NCBI GenBank assembly: GCA_963802795.1
Contig: CAWDJV010000005.1
Span: forward strand, 744,001-808,000
Origin: JAIBJN01 sp963802795
GTDB lineage: Bacteria > Actinomycetota > Thermoleophilia > Gaiellales > Gaiellaceae
DNA length: 64,000 nucleotides
Direction of reading: 5' to 3'
Shown: positions 16,098-23,992 of the stretch, piece after piece
How the letters are laid out: each line of letters starts with the position of its first letter
Numbering within the stretch: the stretch's first letter is position 1
Program-made: the position numbers and the translations under genes
Notes under the pieces: generated by a model
What the model saw: only the letters and a program-made list of their open reading frames with translations
Told to the model about the DNA's origin: nothing
Databases searched by the model: none

Positions 16098-17459
16098 CTA
16101 TCGCGACAGGAGCCAGAGGCCGGCCACGGTGTAGACGACCATCAGCGCGAGCATCGCGTACTGGCTCACCGCCGCCTTCCGGGGCGACTCGAACAGCTCG
16201 ACGGCGCGGTCGTGCGCGACGACCAGACCGGCGACGTGGCCGACGACGAGGGCCGCTACCTGCGCGTACCAGACCGTCTTCGGAGCGAGCGGGGTGAGCG
16301 AGGGCCGGACGTCGGCGGTGCCGAGAAGATCCCAGCCGAAGCCGAACGGATCGGACGCGAAGGGCGCGACGTACTGGCTCTCGCGGACGAAGAACGAGAA
16401 GTAGTGCGCGACCACGTAGGCCATGGCGATCGGGACGAGGCTGCCGACGAACGCACCGATCAGGTCGCCGTCGTAGTCCACGGCGTAGGCCGCAGCCCGC
16501 ACTGCGGCGACGTACGCGAGCGCCACTGCGACGACGACGAGGGCGAGCCCGGCGGTCGCGAGCAGCGTCCCCAGCACGTCCGCGAGGTCGGGCGAGCGCT
16601 CGATGACGGGTGCCATCAGGTTGGCCCGGAAGTCGACCCAGATCTCGGTCTGGCTGAACCCGTCGAAGGCAACCGAGCCGAGCATGACCGCAACGAACGG
16701 GAGCGTCCCCGGCCGCGCATCGAGGTCGGCGAGACCCGTGAACGGCCAGCGCACTACCAGCTGCCCCTCGTGCGCACCGAAGGGCGCGATCCGGGCGAGG
16801 AGCCCGAAGTAGACGCTGAAGGCCTCCCCGTTCGCGGTCCAGGCATCCCGTCCGAACGCGAGCATCCCGAGCCACGTGATCAGGCTGTAGAGGACGATCG
16901 CCACCGCGAGCGCGCGAGGGTCACCGGGCTCCCAGTACGCGAGCTCGAGCGCCGCGAAGGCGAAGAGGAGCACGGCGCCCGGCCAGCGACCCAGGCGGGC
17001 GGGGTAGTCGAACGGCGTCTGCCAGCCGAGACCGCCTCGCTCGGCGATCCAGTCCGCGGCGTCCGCCGCGGCCCGCCACGGGTTGAGGACGCTCCAGATG
17101 TTTCCGAAGAGGACGACGGCGAACGGGATTCCGAGCCAGAAGAAGACGAAAACGAACCTCGGCGCGAGGTTCTCGTCGGTGGACCTGTCCCCGACGGCCG
17201 CGGCCGCCGCGACGAGCACGAGCAGGGCGAAGGCGACGCCGCCGGCGGCGACGCGGAGCACGCGGCTCTTGAGGATCCGCTGGAGTGCGTCGGGAAGAGG
17301 CCGGCCGCGACTCGCCTCCCGGAGCACCGGCCGCTTCCAGAGCGCCCAGAGGGCCACGAACGAAACCAGCAGGACGATCGCGGCGCCGTAGTAAAAAAGC
17401 CAGAGCGGGACCGGCAGGTCCCGGATCCCGCCGATCCCGTGCGCCAGGAGCTGCGTCAC
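16098..17459 (-). CDS. Multi-pass membrane protein (fenitrothion-hydrolase-like annotation)
   Basis: 453 residues from GTG 17459, 8 nt after the stop of the cupredoxin gene. About ten hydrophobic helices are visible, for example LWLFYYGAAIVLLVSFVALW, FVFFWLGIPFAVVLFGNIWS, and the His-containing AYVVAHYFSFFVRESQYV with VVGHVAGLVVAHDRAV. Homologues are often labelled fenitrothion hydrolase, a name I would not trust. Genetic linkage to a cupredoxin and another membrane protein suggests a membrane metal or electron-transfer role. Confidence 0.75.
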   Translation of the reverse strand: MTQLLAHGIGGIRDLPVPLWLFYYGAAIVLLVSFVALWALWKRPVLREASRGRPLPDALQRILKSRVLRVAAGGVAFALLVLVAAAAAVGDRSTDENLAPRFVFVFFWLGIPFAVVLFGNIWSVLNPWRAAADAADWIAERGGLGWQTPFDYPARLGRWPGAVLLFAFAALELAYWEPGDPRALAVAIVLYSLITWLGMLAFGRDAWTANGEAFSVYFGLLARIAPFGAHEGQLVVRWPFTGLADLDARPGTLPFVAVMLGSVAFDGFSQTEIWVDFRANLMAPVIERSPDLADVLGTLLATAGLALVVVAVALAYVAAVRAAAYAVDYDGDLIGAFVGSLVPIAMAYVVAHYFSFFVRESQYVAPFASDPFGFGWDLLGTADVRPSLTPLAPKTVWYAQVAALVVGHVAGLVVAHDRAVELFESPRKAAVSQYAMLALMVVYTVAGLWLLSR

Positions 17460-17466
17460 TCCGTCA

Positions 17467-18030
17467 CTAATGCACTTCGAGCTCGGCGATCGGGATTTTC
17501 CGTTCTTCGAGCTCGACCTCGAATTCACCGACGGTGTCGGCGCGGAACTCGATCCGGCCGGTCTGACCCGGGGCTACCTCGGTTGCGAGGTCGTAGCCGT
17601 GCAGGTGCACTTCGTCTTCGACGTCGGACCGGACCACCAGCAGGACCTGCGTTCCCCGCTCGATCTCGGCGCGCACGACTCCGCCGACAGGCTGAGCGTT
17701 CTCGACTTCCACGACGACGCGTTGGACGTCGGGTTCCTCCTCGGTCGTGGTCTCCTCGGTCGTCTCCTCCTCGGTGGTCGCCTCTTCGGTCGTGGTCTCC
17801 TCGGTGGTCTCCTCGCTCGTCGTCTCCTCCGTGGTCGTCTGGGCCGCCGGCGTGGAGTCGGCCTCATCGTCGTCGTCGGGGCGGAGCACGACGAAGAGGA
17901 CGACGGCGAGGGCGACGACGGCGGCGCCGACGGCCACCTTCGTCCAGGTGCTGCTGCCCTGCCGCCTGGGCGGCTCGGACGGCGGCTCTGCGGACGGCTC
18001 GGCAGGGGGTTCTGGTGGGGTGACGCTCAT
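17467..18030 (-). CDS. Membrane-anchored cupredoxin-like protein with Glu/Thr-rich linker
   Basis: 187 residues: a proline/glutamate-rich cytosolic start, one transmembrane helix (about 32-51), a repetitive Thr/Glu spacer of about 50 residues, then a C-terminal beta domain (AEIERGTQVLLVVRSDVEDE, VHLHGYDLATEVAPG, ADTVGEFEVELEE). The HLHGYD segment and VGEFEVELEE ending resemble the cupredoxin fold of EfeO-type proteins; the canonical Cys-x4-His-Met copper loop is absent, so copper binding is unsure. It is the middle gene of a three-gene minus-strand operon. Confidence 0.72.
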   Translation of the reverse strand: MSVTPPEPPAEPSAEPPSEPPRRQGSSTWTKVAVGAAVVALAVVLFVVLRPDDDDEADSTPAAQTTTEETTSEETTEETTTEEATTEEETTEETTTEEEPDVQRVVVEVENAQPVGGVVRAEIERGTQVLLVVRSDVEDEVHLHGYDLATEVAPGQTGRIEFRADTVGEFEVELEERKIPIAELEVH

Positions 18031-18089
18031 GGACAACCTCCGCACTCGGGCTTGCGGCCGCGCCGGCCGGCGCGGCCCCGACACTCGGG

Positions 18090-18664
18090 TTAGCGAAGCG
18101 CCGGAGGAGCCCTGCCTGCCTGCCGGTGCGCGAGGACGGGCACGGGCACGAGGTCTGCGGCGCGGGGCAGAGCTTGGAGCACGGGCGCGCGGCGAGGCCG
18201 CCGGCGCTCGGGCTCGGCGGCCAGCGTTTCCGCCGCGCCGTGGAGCGTGCGCGCGACGAGCGCGGCGGCGAGGCCGAAGGGGAGCTGGAGCACGATCCCG
18301 AGCAGGAACACCGGCTCGGCGGCGGTCGCCCACGGTGCACGTCGCCGCCGTGGAAGAGGCGTTCGAGATGTTCCTGGACGGCGAAGCCGAGCAGGGGGAC
18401 GACGCCGAAGAGCCAGGCGGGAAGCATGCGGCCTGGAGGCCGTCGCTCCAGCGCCCTGGCGAGGAGGGCCGCTGCCGCGAGGACGACCAGCGCGGCGACG
18501 ACCAGCGGGGCGTCCTCGAGGTAGCCGTGGCCTCTGGCGGCCATCGTCGCCTCCGGTGTCTCTCCCACGGCCGGGAGAAGCTCGTACGCGAGCCCGTGCG
18601 CGGAGAGCCACGCCGCCGCAAGGAGCGGCAGGCCGACGAGCCACGCCATGTGGGAGCGCCCCAT
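18090..18664 (-). CDS. Multi-pass membrane protein, frameshifted
   Basis: ATG 18664 opens a hydrophobic protein: AWLVGLPLLAAAWLSAHGLA, HGYLEDAPLVVAALVVLAA and FGVVPLLGFAVQEHLERLFH. After HGGDVH a missing base, probably a C in the CC preceding GTGGGCG near 18330, moves the frame to WATAAEPVFLLGIVLQLPFG and ALVARTLHGAAETLAAE, ending at 18090. The joined product is about 190 residues with four helices and membrane histidines. It probably starts the operon with the cupredoxin and the large membrane protein. Confidence 0.6.
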
Positions 18665-18692
18665 GGGGCCTCCATCTTGCCAGCGGCGGCCT

Positions 18693-18977
18693 CTACCTGA
18701 CGACGATGCCGCCGTTCTCGGCGGCGCCCGCGAGGAACGCGAGCCAGTCGTCCCAGAGCTTCGCGTCCTCGAACGTCCTCGGCTCGGGCGAGGCCTGCGA
18801 GAGCGCGAAGTCGACCGCCCCCGGCGGGACGGTCGTGCCCGGCTCGAGCCGGTCGAGCGAAAGCCAGCCGGTCATGCCCTGCTCGGCCATCTCCGCCGCG
18901 AGGCGCTCGAGGTCGGCCAGCCCGAGGAAGACGTGCCCGCCGATCCCGTCGTTCCGCGCCCAGTAGAGACGGAGCAT
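18693..18977 (-). CDS. Small hypothetical protein
   Basis: 94 residues starting at an ATG that overlaps the stop of the class-V aminotransferase gene. Mixed alpha/beta composition (MLRLYWARNDGIGGHVFLGL at the start, DDWLAFLAGAAENGGIVVR at the end). No motif is recognised. Tight coupling suggests it belongs functionally with the PLP enzyme and epimerase upstream. Confidence 0.6.
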   Translation of the reverse strand: MLRLYWARNDGIGGHVFLGLADLERLAAEMAEQGMTGWLSLDRLEPGTTVPPGAVDFALSQASPEPRTFEDAKLWDDWLAFLAGAAENGGIVVR

Positions 18978-20143
18978 CAGACGAGCTCGCCGAGGGCGGC
19001 GAGCACGCGGTCGACCTCGTCGGCGGTGTTGTAGTGCACGAGCCCGATGCGGAGGGCGCCGTCCGGGAGGCCGAGCCTCCGCATGACCTCGTACGCGTAG
19101 TAGTCGCCCCACCAGGCGGCGATGTCTCGCTCGGCGAGACGCGTCGAGGCCTCCTCCGGCGTCAGGCCCGGCACGGTGAGGGCGAACGTCGGGACCCGGC
19201 CGTCCATCGTCGGAGGCCCATACAGCCGCAGCGCCTCGGGGAGCCCGGCGAGCAGCCGCTCTCCAAGCTCGTGCTCGTGGGCCGTGATCGCCTCCCAGCC
19301 CACGGACTCGATGTAGGCGACGGCCGCGCAGAAGCCTGCGAGCGCCTCGTGCGGGAGCGTGCCCGTCTCGAAGCGCGCGCCGATCGGCTCGTCGGGCGCC
19401 GGCCGCACCTTGTACGGGCGCCAGCGCTCGATCAGCTCGCGCCTCCCGTAGAAGAGCCCGAGGTGGGGGCCGAAGAACTTGTAGGGCGAGCAGAGGAGCA
19501 CGTCCGCGTCCACCGCCCGCACGTCGATCGGCCCGTGCGGCCCGTAGTGGACCGCGTCGACCCATGCGATCGCGCCCGCCTGGTGTGCGAGGTCGGCGAT
19601 TCGCCGGACGTCCGTGACCGTCCCGACCGCGTTCGAGGCCCAGGGGAAGGCGACGACCCGCGTCCGGTCGCCGAGCTGCCGCGCCATGTCTTCCAGATCG
19701 AGCGTGACGTCCTCCTCGCGGATGTCGACGAAGCGGACGACGAGGTCGAGGTCGTGCGCGAGCTGGAGCCAGGGAGAGACGTTGCCGTCGTGGTCGAGTC
19801 GCGTGACGACGATCTCGTCGCCGGCGCGCAGCTCCCGGCCGAGCGTGCGCGTGAGCGCGAAGTTGAGGGTGGTCATGTTCTGGCCGAACCCGACCTCGTC
19901 GGCTTCGCAGCCGAGGAAGCTCGCCGCCGTGTGGTGCGCCGAGACGACGAGCGCGTCGCTGCGGATGCTGGTCTCGAACGGCCCGCCGAGGTTGGCGTTC
20001 GACTCTCGCAAGTAGCCCGCCATGGCCTCGATGACCGTGTCCGGCGCCTGAGTGCCGCCCGGCGCATCGACGAAGGCCGTGGGCCGGTCGAGCGCCGAGA
20101 AGCGCGCACGCACGGCCGCGACGTCGAGGGCGACCGCGCTCAT
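18977..20143 (-). CDS. Class-V PLP-dependent aminotransferase/cysteine desulfurase-like enzyme
   Basis: 388 residues. The PLP lysine lies in LLCSPYKFFGPH; the cofactor Asp/His context is IAWVDAVHYGPH; DHDGNVSPWLQLA and VAFPWASNAVGTV match the cysteine-desulfurase-like subgroup. This subgroup often lacks the long active-site Cys loop of IscS/SufS, as here, so desulfurase activity is uncertain. Its stop and start overlap its neighbours by 3-4 bp, forming an operon of epimerase, PLP enzyme and a small protein. Confidence 0.85.
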   Translation of the reverse strand: MSAVALDVAAVRARFSALDRPTAFVDAPGGTQAPDTVIEAMAGYLRESNANLGGPFETSIRSDALVVSAHHTAASFLGCEADEVGFGQNMTTLNFALTRTLGRELRAGDEIVVTRLDHDGNVSPWLQLAHDLDLVVRFVDIREEDVTLDLEDMARQLGDRTRVVAFPWASNAVGTVTDVRRIADLAHQAGAIAWVDAVHYGPHGPIDVRAVDADVLLCSPYKFFGPHLGLFYGRRELIERWRPYKVRPAPDEPIGARFETGTLPHEALAGFCAAVAYIESVGWEAITAHEHELGERLLAGLPEALRLYGPPTMDGRVPTFALTVPGLTPEEASTRLAERDIAAWWGDYYAYEVMRRLGLPDGALRIGLVHYNTADEVDRVLAALGELV

Positions 20144-21117
20144 CTCGTTAGCAGCGCCTGCTCGCGGGCCTCGTCGAGACCGGCCTGGGGGAACGTCTCG
20201 GCCTGCTCGAGCGTGTCGCGGATCGTCTGGGCGAGGGGCCTGAAACGCAGTCCGGCGCCGAGCGCCTTGCCGACGTCGACCGCCAGGAAGTTCGCGGACT
20301 CGGGGTTCCCGCCCGGCGCCAGCCAGAGCGGCAGGTCGCTCCAGGCCTCGACGCCGCTCTCGACCAGGTAGTCCTCGTCCACCCAGACGAGCCTGGCCCC
20401 GCTGCCGGTCTCGTCCACGATCGCCTCGAGCAGGCTCGCCATCGTGAGCGGCTCCTCCGGCCCGGTCGCGTTGAACACGCCGGTCTCTCCACGCTCGGCA
20501 GCGGCCAGCATCCAGTCGGTGAGATCCCGGGCGTGGACGAGCTGCACGGGCTGGTCGCGCGGCTCCGGCGCGAGAACGTCACCGCCGCGCGCGATTCGAT
20601 GGACCCAGTAGGTGAAGCGGCCGCTCATGTCGTACGGACCGACGATCAGGCCGGCGCGAACGGCGAGCGATCGCCCCGGCAGCGCCTGCTCGAGCTCGCG
20701 CTCGCAGAGCACCTTGAGCCCGCCGTAGACCTCCGCGCTCGTGATCTCCTCGGTCGTCTCGTCCTCGAGCCCGAGGACCGGCGAGGACTCGTCCGTCCCC
20801 GGCCGACTCGTGTCGGCATAGACGGAGCAGCTCGAGACGAACGTGTAGTGGCCGACGCGATCGGCGAGGAGCGTGACGGCTTCTCGTACCCAGCGTGGCA
20901 CGCGCGCCGACGTGTCCACGACGAGGTCCCAGGATCCTTCGCGGAGACTGTCCAGGTCGCCCGTGGCTCGGTCGCCGTACCGCCGCTCCAGGCCTGGGTA
21001 GAGCTCGGGCGCCGTCTGTCCGCGGTTGAAGAGTGTGACCTGGTGGCCACGCGCCTGGGCGCTCTCGACCAGGTGCCGCCCCACGAAGAGCGTTCCGCCC
21101 AGGATCAGGACCTTCAC
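20140..21117 (-). CDS. NAD-dependent epimerase/dehydratase (extended SDR)
   Basis: 325 residues. The N-terminal KVLILGGTLFVGRHLVE is the Rossmann glycine motif (GGTxFxG variant); VSSCSVYAD and EVYGGLKVLCE give the Ser and YxxxK catalytic pair of extended SDRs, typical of nucleotide-sugar epimerases and plastid CSP41-like proteins. Substrate unknown. The ATG overlaps the OsmC stop by 4 bp and its stop overlaps the next start, so it is inside one operon. Confidence 0.85.
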   Translation of the reverse strand: MKVLILGGTLFVGRHLVESAQARGHQVTLFNRGQTAPELYPGLERRYGDRATGDLDSLREGSWDLVVDTSARVPRWVREAVTLLADRVGHYTFVSSCSVYADTSRPGTDESSPVLGLEDETTEEITSAEVYGGLKVLCERELEQALPGRSLAVRAGLIVGPYDMSGRFTYWVHRIARGGDVLAPEPRDQPVQLVHARDLTDWMLAAAERGETGVFNATGPEEPLTMASLLEAIVDETGSGARLVWVDEDYLVESGVEAWSDLPLWLAPGGNPESANFLAVDVGKALGAGLRFRPLAQTIRDTLEQAETFPQAGLDEAREQALLTR

Positions 21118-21518
21118 CGAACGACCTCACCGTTCACGCGCCACTCGTAGCGCGGCACCGACGTCAGGGAGGCGCCGACGAAGCAGTCACGCTCGGCGAG
21201 GTCGAGGAGCGCGACGAGCTCGCCTCCCTCCGGAAGGGGGTCGAGCTCGACGTCGAGGCCGCACTCGATCTCGGCGAAGGCGTAGCGCCCGTCCTCCTCG
21301 CGTCTGGTGACGACGCCCTCGGCGCCCGCGCCCCCGCGCACCGTGACGTTCGCGCGCCGGGCGTGGAAGGCGAGGCTCTCGAGCGTGCAGCGCATGAGCC
21401 CCGCGAGGACGAGGTGCTCGGGCGTCCACGCGCTCTCGGGCTCGAGCGGCGCCCCGCCGTCGGCGAGCAGCCGTCCCTCGGCGTCGAGGCTCGCCGTGTA
21501 CTCGAACCGCTTGGCCAC
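21114..21518 (-). CDS. OsmC/Ohr family peroxide-defence protein
   Basis: 134 residues from GTG 21518. The two catalytic cysteines of the family are present: LMRCTLESLAFHA and ERDCFVGASL, about 60 residues apart. OsmC/Ohr enzymes reduce organic hydroperoxides with a Cys pair recharged by lipoylated proteins or other thiols. The first gene of the minus-strand operon running to 18693; its upstream region is entirely filled by the inverted-repeat element at 21520-21690. Confidence 0.85.
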   Translation of the reverse strand: MAKRFEYTASLDAEGRLLADGGAPLEPESAWTPEHLVLAGLMRCTLESLAFHARRANVTVRGGAGAEGVVTRREEDGRYAFAEIECGLDVELDPLPEGGELVALLDLAERDCFVGASLTSVPRYEWRVNGEVVR

Positions 21519-21519
21519 G

Positions 21520-21690
21520 CTAGCAGTGCCCCTCCAGGCAATGAACGCCGGCTTCTGCCCCGCGATCACGCGGCGCTGGAGCCCACCCTCGCCCTAACCA
21601 AGGCTTCATGCCTTGGCTGCGGTCGAGTGCGGACTCCAGCTTGGTGCTCGCGACGCAGAAGCGGGGCACCATTACCTGAAGGAGCACTAG
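21520..21690. repeat. 171-bp inverted-repeat (MITE-like) element
   Basis: CTAG occurs at both outer ends. Inner 33-bp arms (21526-21558 and 21655-21687) are inverted copies, 25/33 identical. A perfect central hairpin, CCAAGGC-TTCAT-GCCTTGG, lies at 21598-21616. The right 51 bp recur at 39031-39081 with 48/51 identity. The element fills the whole space between two genes and its right CTA is the TAG stop of the dehydrogenase gene. Confidence 0.6.
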
Positions 21691-23162
21691 ATCTTGGGCC
21701 AGCGCGTGATCACGACCTTCTTCTCCGTGTAGAAGTCGATCGCGTCGCGTCCGTGCGCGTGCAGGTCGCCGAAGAACGAGTCCTTCCACCCGGTGAACGG
21801 GAAGAAGGCCATCGGGGCGGCAACGCCGATATTGACGCCGAGCATGCCGGCCTGGGCCTCGTAACGGAACCTGCGCATCGCTCCGCCGCTGGTCGTGAAG
21901 ATCGACGCGGCGTTCCCCTTCGTCGAGGAGTTCAGGATCTCGAGCGCCTGCTCGAGGTCGCGTGCCCTGAGGAGCGTCAGGACCGGACCGAAGACCTCCT
22001 CGCGGGCGATCTCGGAGCCCGGCTCCGCCTCGATGATCGTCGGGCCGATGAAGTTTCCGTCCTCGGAGCCTCTGCCGCGGCCGTCGAGGACGAGCTCGCC
22101 GCCGTCCTCCACGCCTTTCTCGATCCAGCCGAGGATGCGCTCCTGGGCGGCGTCGGAGATGACCGGGCCGACTTCCGTGTCCGGCTCGGCTCCGTCGCCG
22201 ACGACCATCGCGCCGCCCTTGTCGGCGAGCGCCTGCCTGAGCGGCTCGTACGCGTCTCCGACACCGATGCAGACCGAGTTCGCCAGGCAGCGCTGGCCTG
22301 CCGCGTGAAACGCCGACGAGAGCACGCCGTCGACGGCGGTGTCGAGGTCGGCGTCGGGCATGACGATCACGTGGTTCTTGGCGCCGCCGAGCGCCTGCAC
22401 GCGCTTGCCGTGCTTGGCGGCAGTCTCGTAGATGTAGTGCGCGACCGGTGTCGAGCCGACGAAGGAGACCCCGTCGACCTCCGGGTGCTCCAGGAGCGCG
22501 TTGACGGAGTCCTTGCCGCCGTGGACGAGGTTGACGACACCCGGCGGGAGCCCGATGTCGTCGAGGAGCTCGAATACCCGCTCGACCGCGAGCGGGTCCT
22601 GCTCGGACGGCTTGCAGACGAACGTGTTCCCGCACGCGATCGCGAACGGGAGAAACCACATCGGGACCATGAAGGGGAAGTTGAAGGGGGTGATCCCGGC
22701 GAAGACGCCGATCGGCTGCCGGATCAGGTCCGAGTCGATCCCGCGCGAGACGTCCTCCAGGTTCGAGCCCTGCATCAGCGAGGGGATCCCGGTCGCGACC
22801 TCGACGCACTCGATCCCCCGCCTGACCTCGCCGGACGCGTCCTTGAGCGCCTTGCCGTTGTCGCGCGTGACGAGCAGCGCGAGCTCGTCTCTGGCTTCCT
22901 CCAGGCGGCTCTTCAGCTCGAAGCACGCGCGGGCCCGTTCGACCGGGGGCGTGGCGCGCCAGGCTGGAAAGGCGTCGCGTGCGGCCCGAACCGCCGCGTT
23001 CACCTGGGAGGGGCCCGAGAGGGGCACCTGCCCGAGGACTTCTCCGTTGGCGGGGTTGACGACGTCGACGGTCTCGGTGCCTTCCGCCTCGAGCCAGCGT
23101 CCTCCGACGTAGTTCTTCAGGGTCCGCGTTGCGAGCCCGGTCTTCTCCTCGACCTGCGCCAT
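21687..23162 (-). CDS. mmsA: CoA-acylating methylmalonate-semialdehyde dehydrogenase
   Basis: 491 residues. Aldehyde dehydrogenase fold with NPANGEVLGQVPLSG at the start, KNHVIVMPDADLDTAVDGV and the nucleophile AAGQRCLANS, which is the MmsA signature context. The enzyme converts methylmalonate or malonate semialdehyde plus CoA and NAD to propionyl- or acetyl-CoA, in valine, thymine or inositol breakdown. Start chosen at ATG 23162, with AGGAGG 7 nt upstream; a longer open frame upstream would overlap the divergent glycosylase gene. Confidence 0.92.
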   Translation of the reverse strand: MAQVEEKTGLATRTLKNYVGGRWLEAEGTETVDVVNPANGEVLGQVPLSGPSQVNAAVRAARDAFPAWRATPPVERARACFELKSRLEEARDELALLVTRDNGKALKDASGEVRRGIECVEVATGIPSLMQGSNLEDVSRGIDSDLIRQPIGVFAGITPFNFPFMVPMWFLPFAIACGNTFVCKPSEQDPLAVERVFELLDDIGLPPGVVNLVHGGKDSVNALLEHPEVDGVSFVGSTPVAHYIYETAAKHGKRVQALGGAKNHVIVMPDADLDTAVDGVLSSAFHAAGQRCLANSVCIGVGDAYEPLRQALADKGGAMVVGDGAEPDTEVGPVISDAAQERILGWIEKGVEDGGELVLDGRGRGSEDGNFIGPTIIEAEPGSEIAREEVFGPVLTLLRARDLEQALEILNSSTKGNAASIFTTSGGAMRRFRYEAQAGMLGVNIGVAAPMAFFPFTGWKDSFFGDLHAHGRDAIDFYTEKKVVITRWPKI

Positions 23163-23199
23163 CGCTTGCCTCCTGGTTGCTCCGAAGTAGAGTACCGCC

Positions 23200-23745
23200 G
23201 TGGCTGCGCCGACGGCTTCGGCAGTGCCGGACGTCCTGGCGCCCGGCCTGCGTTGCGTCTTCTGCGGGATCAACCCCGGCCGACGCTCCTCGGCAGCGGG
23301 CCGGCACTACGCCAATCCTCGCAACGACTTCTGGCGGCTCCTGGCCGACGCCGGACTGACTCCGCGTCTGCTCGACCCGAGCGAGCAGCTGACGCTCCCG
23401 GAGCACGGCTACGGCCTCACGAACGCCGCCTTCCGCACGACGAAGGGAAGCGGCCAGCTGCGCCGCGGGGACTTCGAAGGCGCCGCGCAGCGCCTCGAGG
23501 AGCTGGCCGAAGAGCTCCAACCCCGCGCAATCGCATTCGTCGGCAAGAAGGCGTACCAGGGCGCGTTCGGCGTCGCGCGCTGCGAGCTCGGGCCGCAGGA
23601 GAGGCGGCTCGGTGAGACTCGTCTCTTCGTCCTCCCCTCCACGTCGCCCGCGAACGCGGCGGTTCCCTACCGCGAGAGGCTACGGTGGTTTGTTGCGCTG
23701 GCAAGCTTTCTCGAAAGAGGTGGTCAGCGGACGTCGTCTTCCTGA
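23200..23745 (+). CDS. mug: G/U mismatch-specific DNA glycosylase (Mug/TDG type)
   Basis: 181 residues from GTG 23200, with TAGAGT 6 nt upstream (leaderless). CVFCGINPG carries the catalytic Asn of the Mug/TDG family (N25), and FVLPSTSPANA occupies the position of the NPSG loop that enters the minor groove. It removes uracil, thymine or ethenocytosine opposite G. Divergent from mmsA with 37 bp between starts. The C-terminus (ERGGQRTSSS) is short and unstructured. Confidence 0.88.
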   Translation: MAAPTASAVPDVLAPGLRCVFCGINPGRRSSAAGRHYANPRNDFWRLLADAGLTPRLLDPSEQLTLPEHGYGLTNAAFRTTKGSGQLRRGDFEGAAQRLEELAEELQPRAIAFVGKKAYQGAFGVARCELGPQERRLGETRLFVLPSTSPANAAVPYRERLRWFVALASFLERGGQRTSSS

Positions 23746-23880
23746 TCGGCCGCATCTCTCCACGCTCATCTTCGTGAGCTCCGGCGTGAACGCCCACCTG
23801 CTGGGCTACCGGCAGGGTGTCCAGTACGCGAGGTCGTACGACGTCCCGCTCTCCGGCCGCCGGTAACGATCTCGACACTC

Positions 23881-23911
23881 GGCGCGCGGACCTCGGGACG
23901 CTCCGCGCGCC
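23881..23911. terminator. Hairpin between convergent genes
   Basis: A perfect 10-bp stem GGCGCGCGGA (23881-23890) with TCCGCGCGCC (23902-23911). The remaining 23746-23992 interval shows no gene I can support. Confidence 0.5.
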
Positions 23912-23992
23912 ACCCGCGCGCTCTTTCGCGTTAGCGTCGTAAGCGGGTGGTGGCCCGGGGTGGCCCCAGGGGCGAGCGGATTGGCCGGGCCC

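Noticed and set aside
17700..17860. Short tandem-like repeats (GTGGTCTCCTCGGT units) that could suggest a CRISPR-like or VNTR array.
   Set aside because: They lie in frame in the cupredoxin gene and encode a Thr/Glu linker; units are irregular and there are no spacers.
21363..23615. Antisense open frame of 750 codons opposite OsmC and mmsA.
   Set aside because: Composition is repetitive Arg/Glu/Asp/Leu typical of shadows, and it crosses a clear intergenic repeat and two real genes.
23746..23880. Possible short gene after mug (frame ending VQYARSYDVPLSGRR).
   Set aside because: No start with a ribosome binding site, no recognisable motif, and it merely extends a mug shadow frame.
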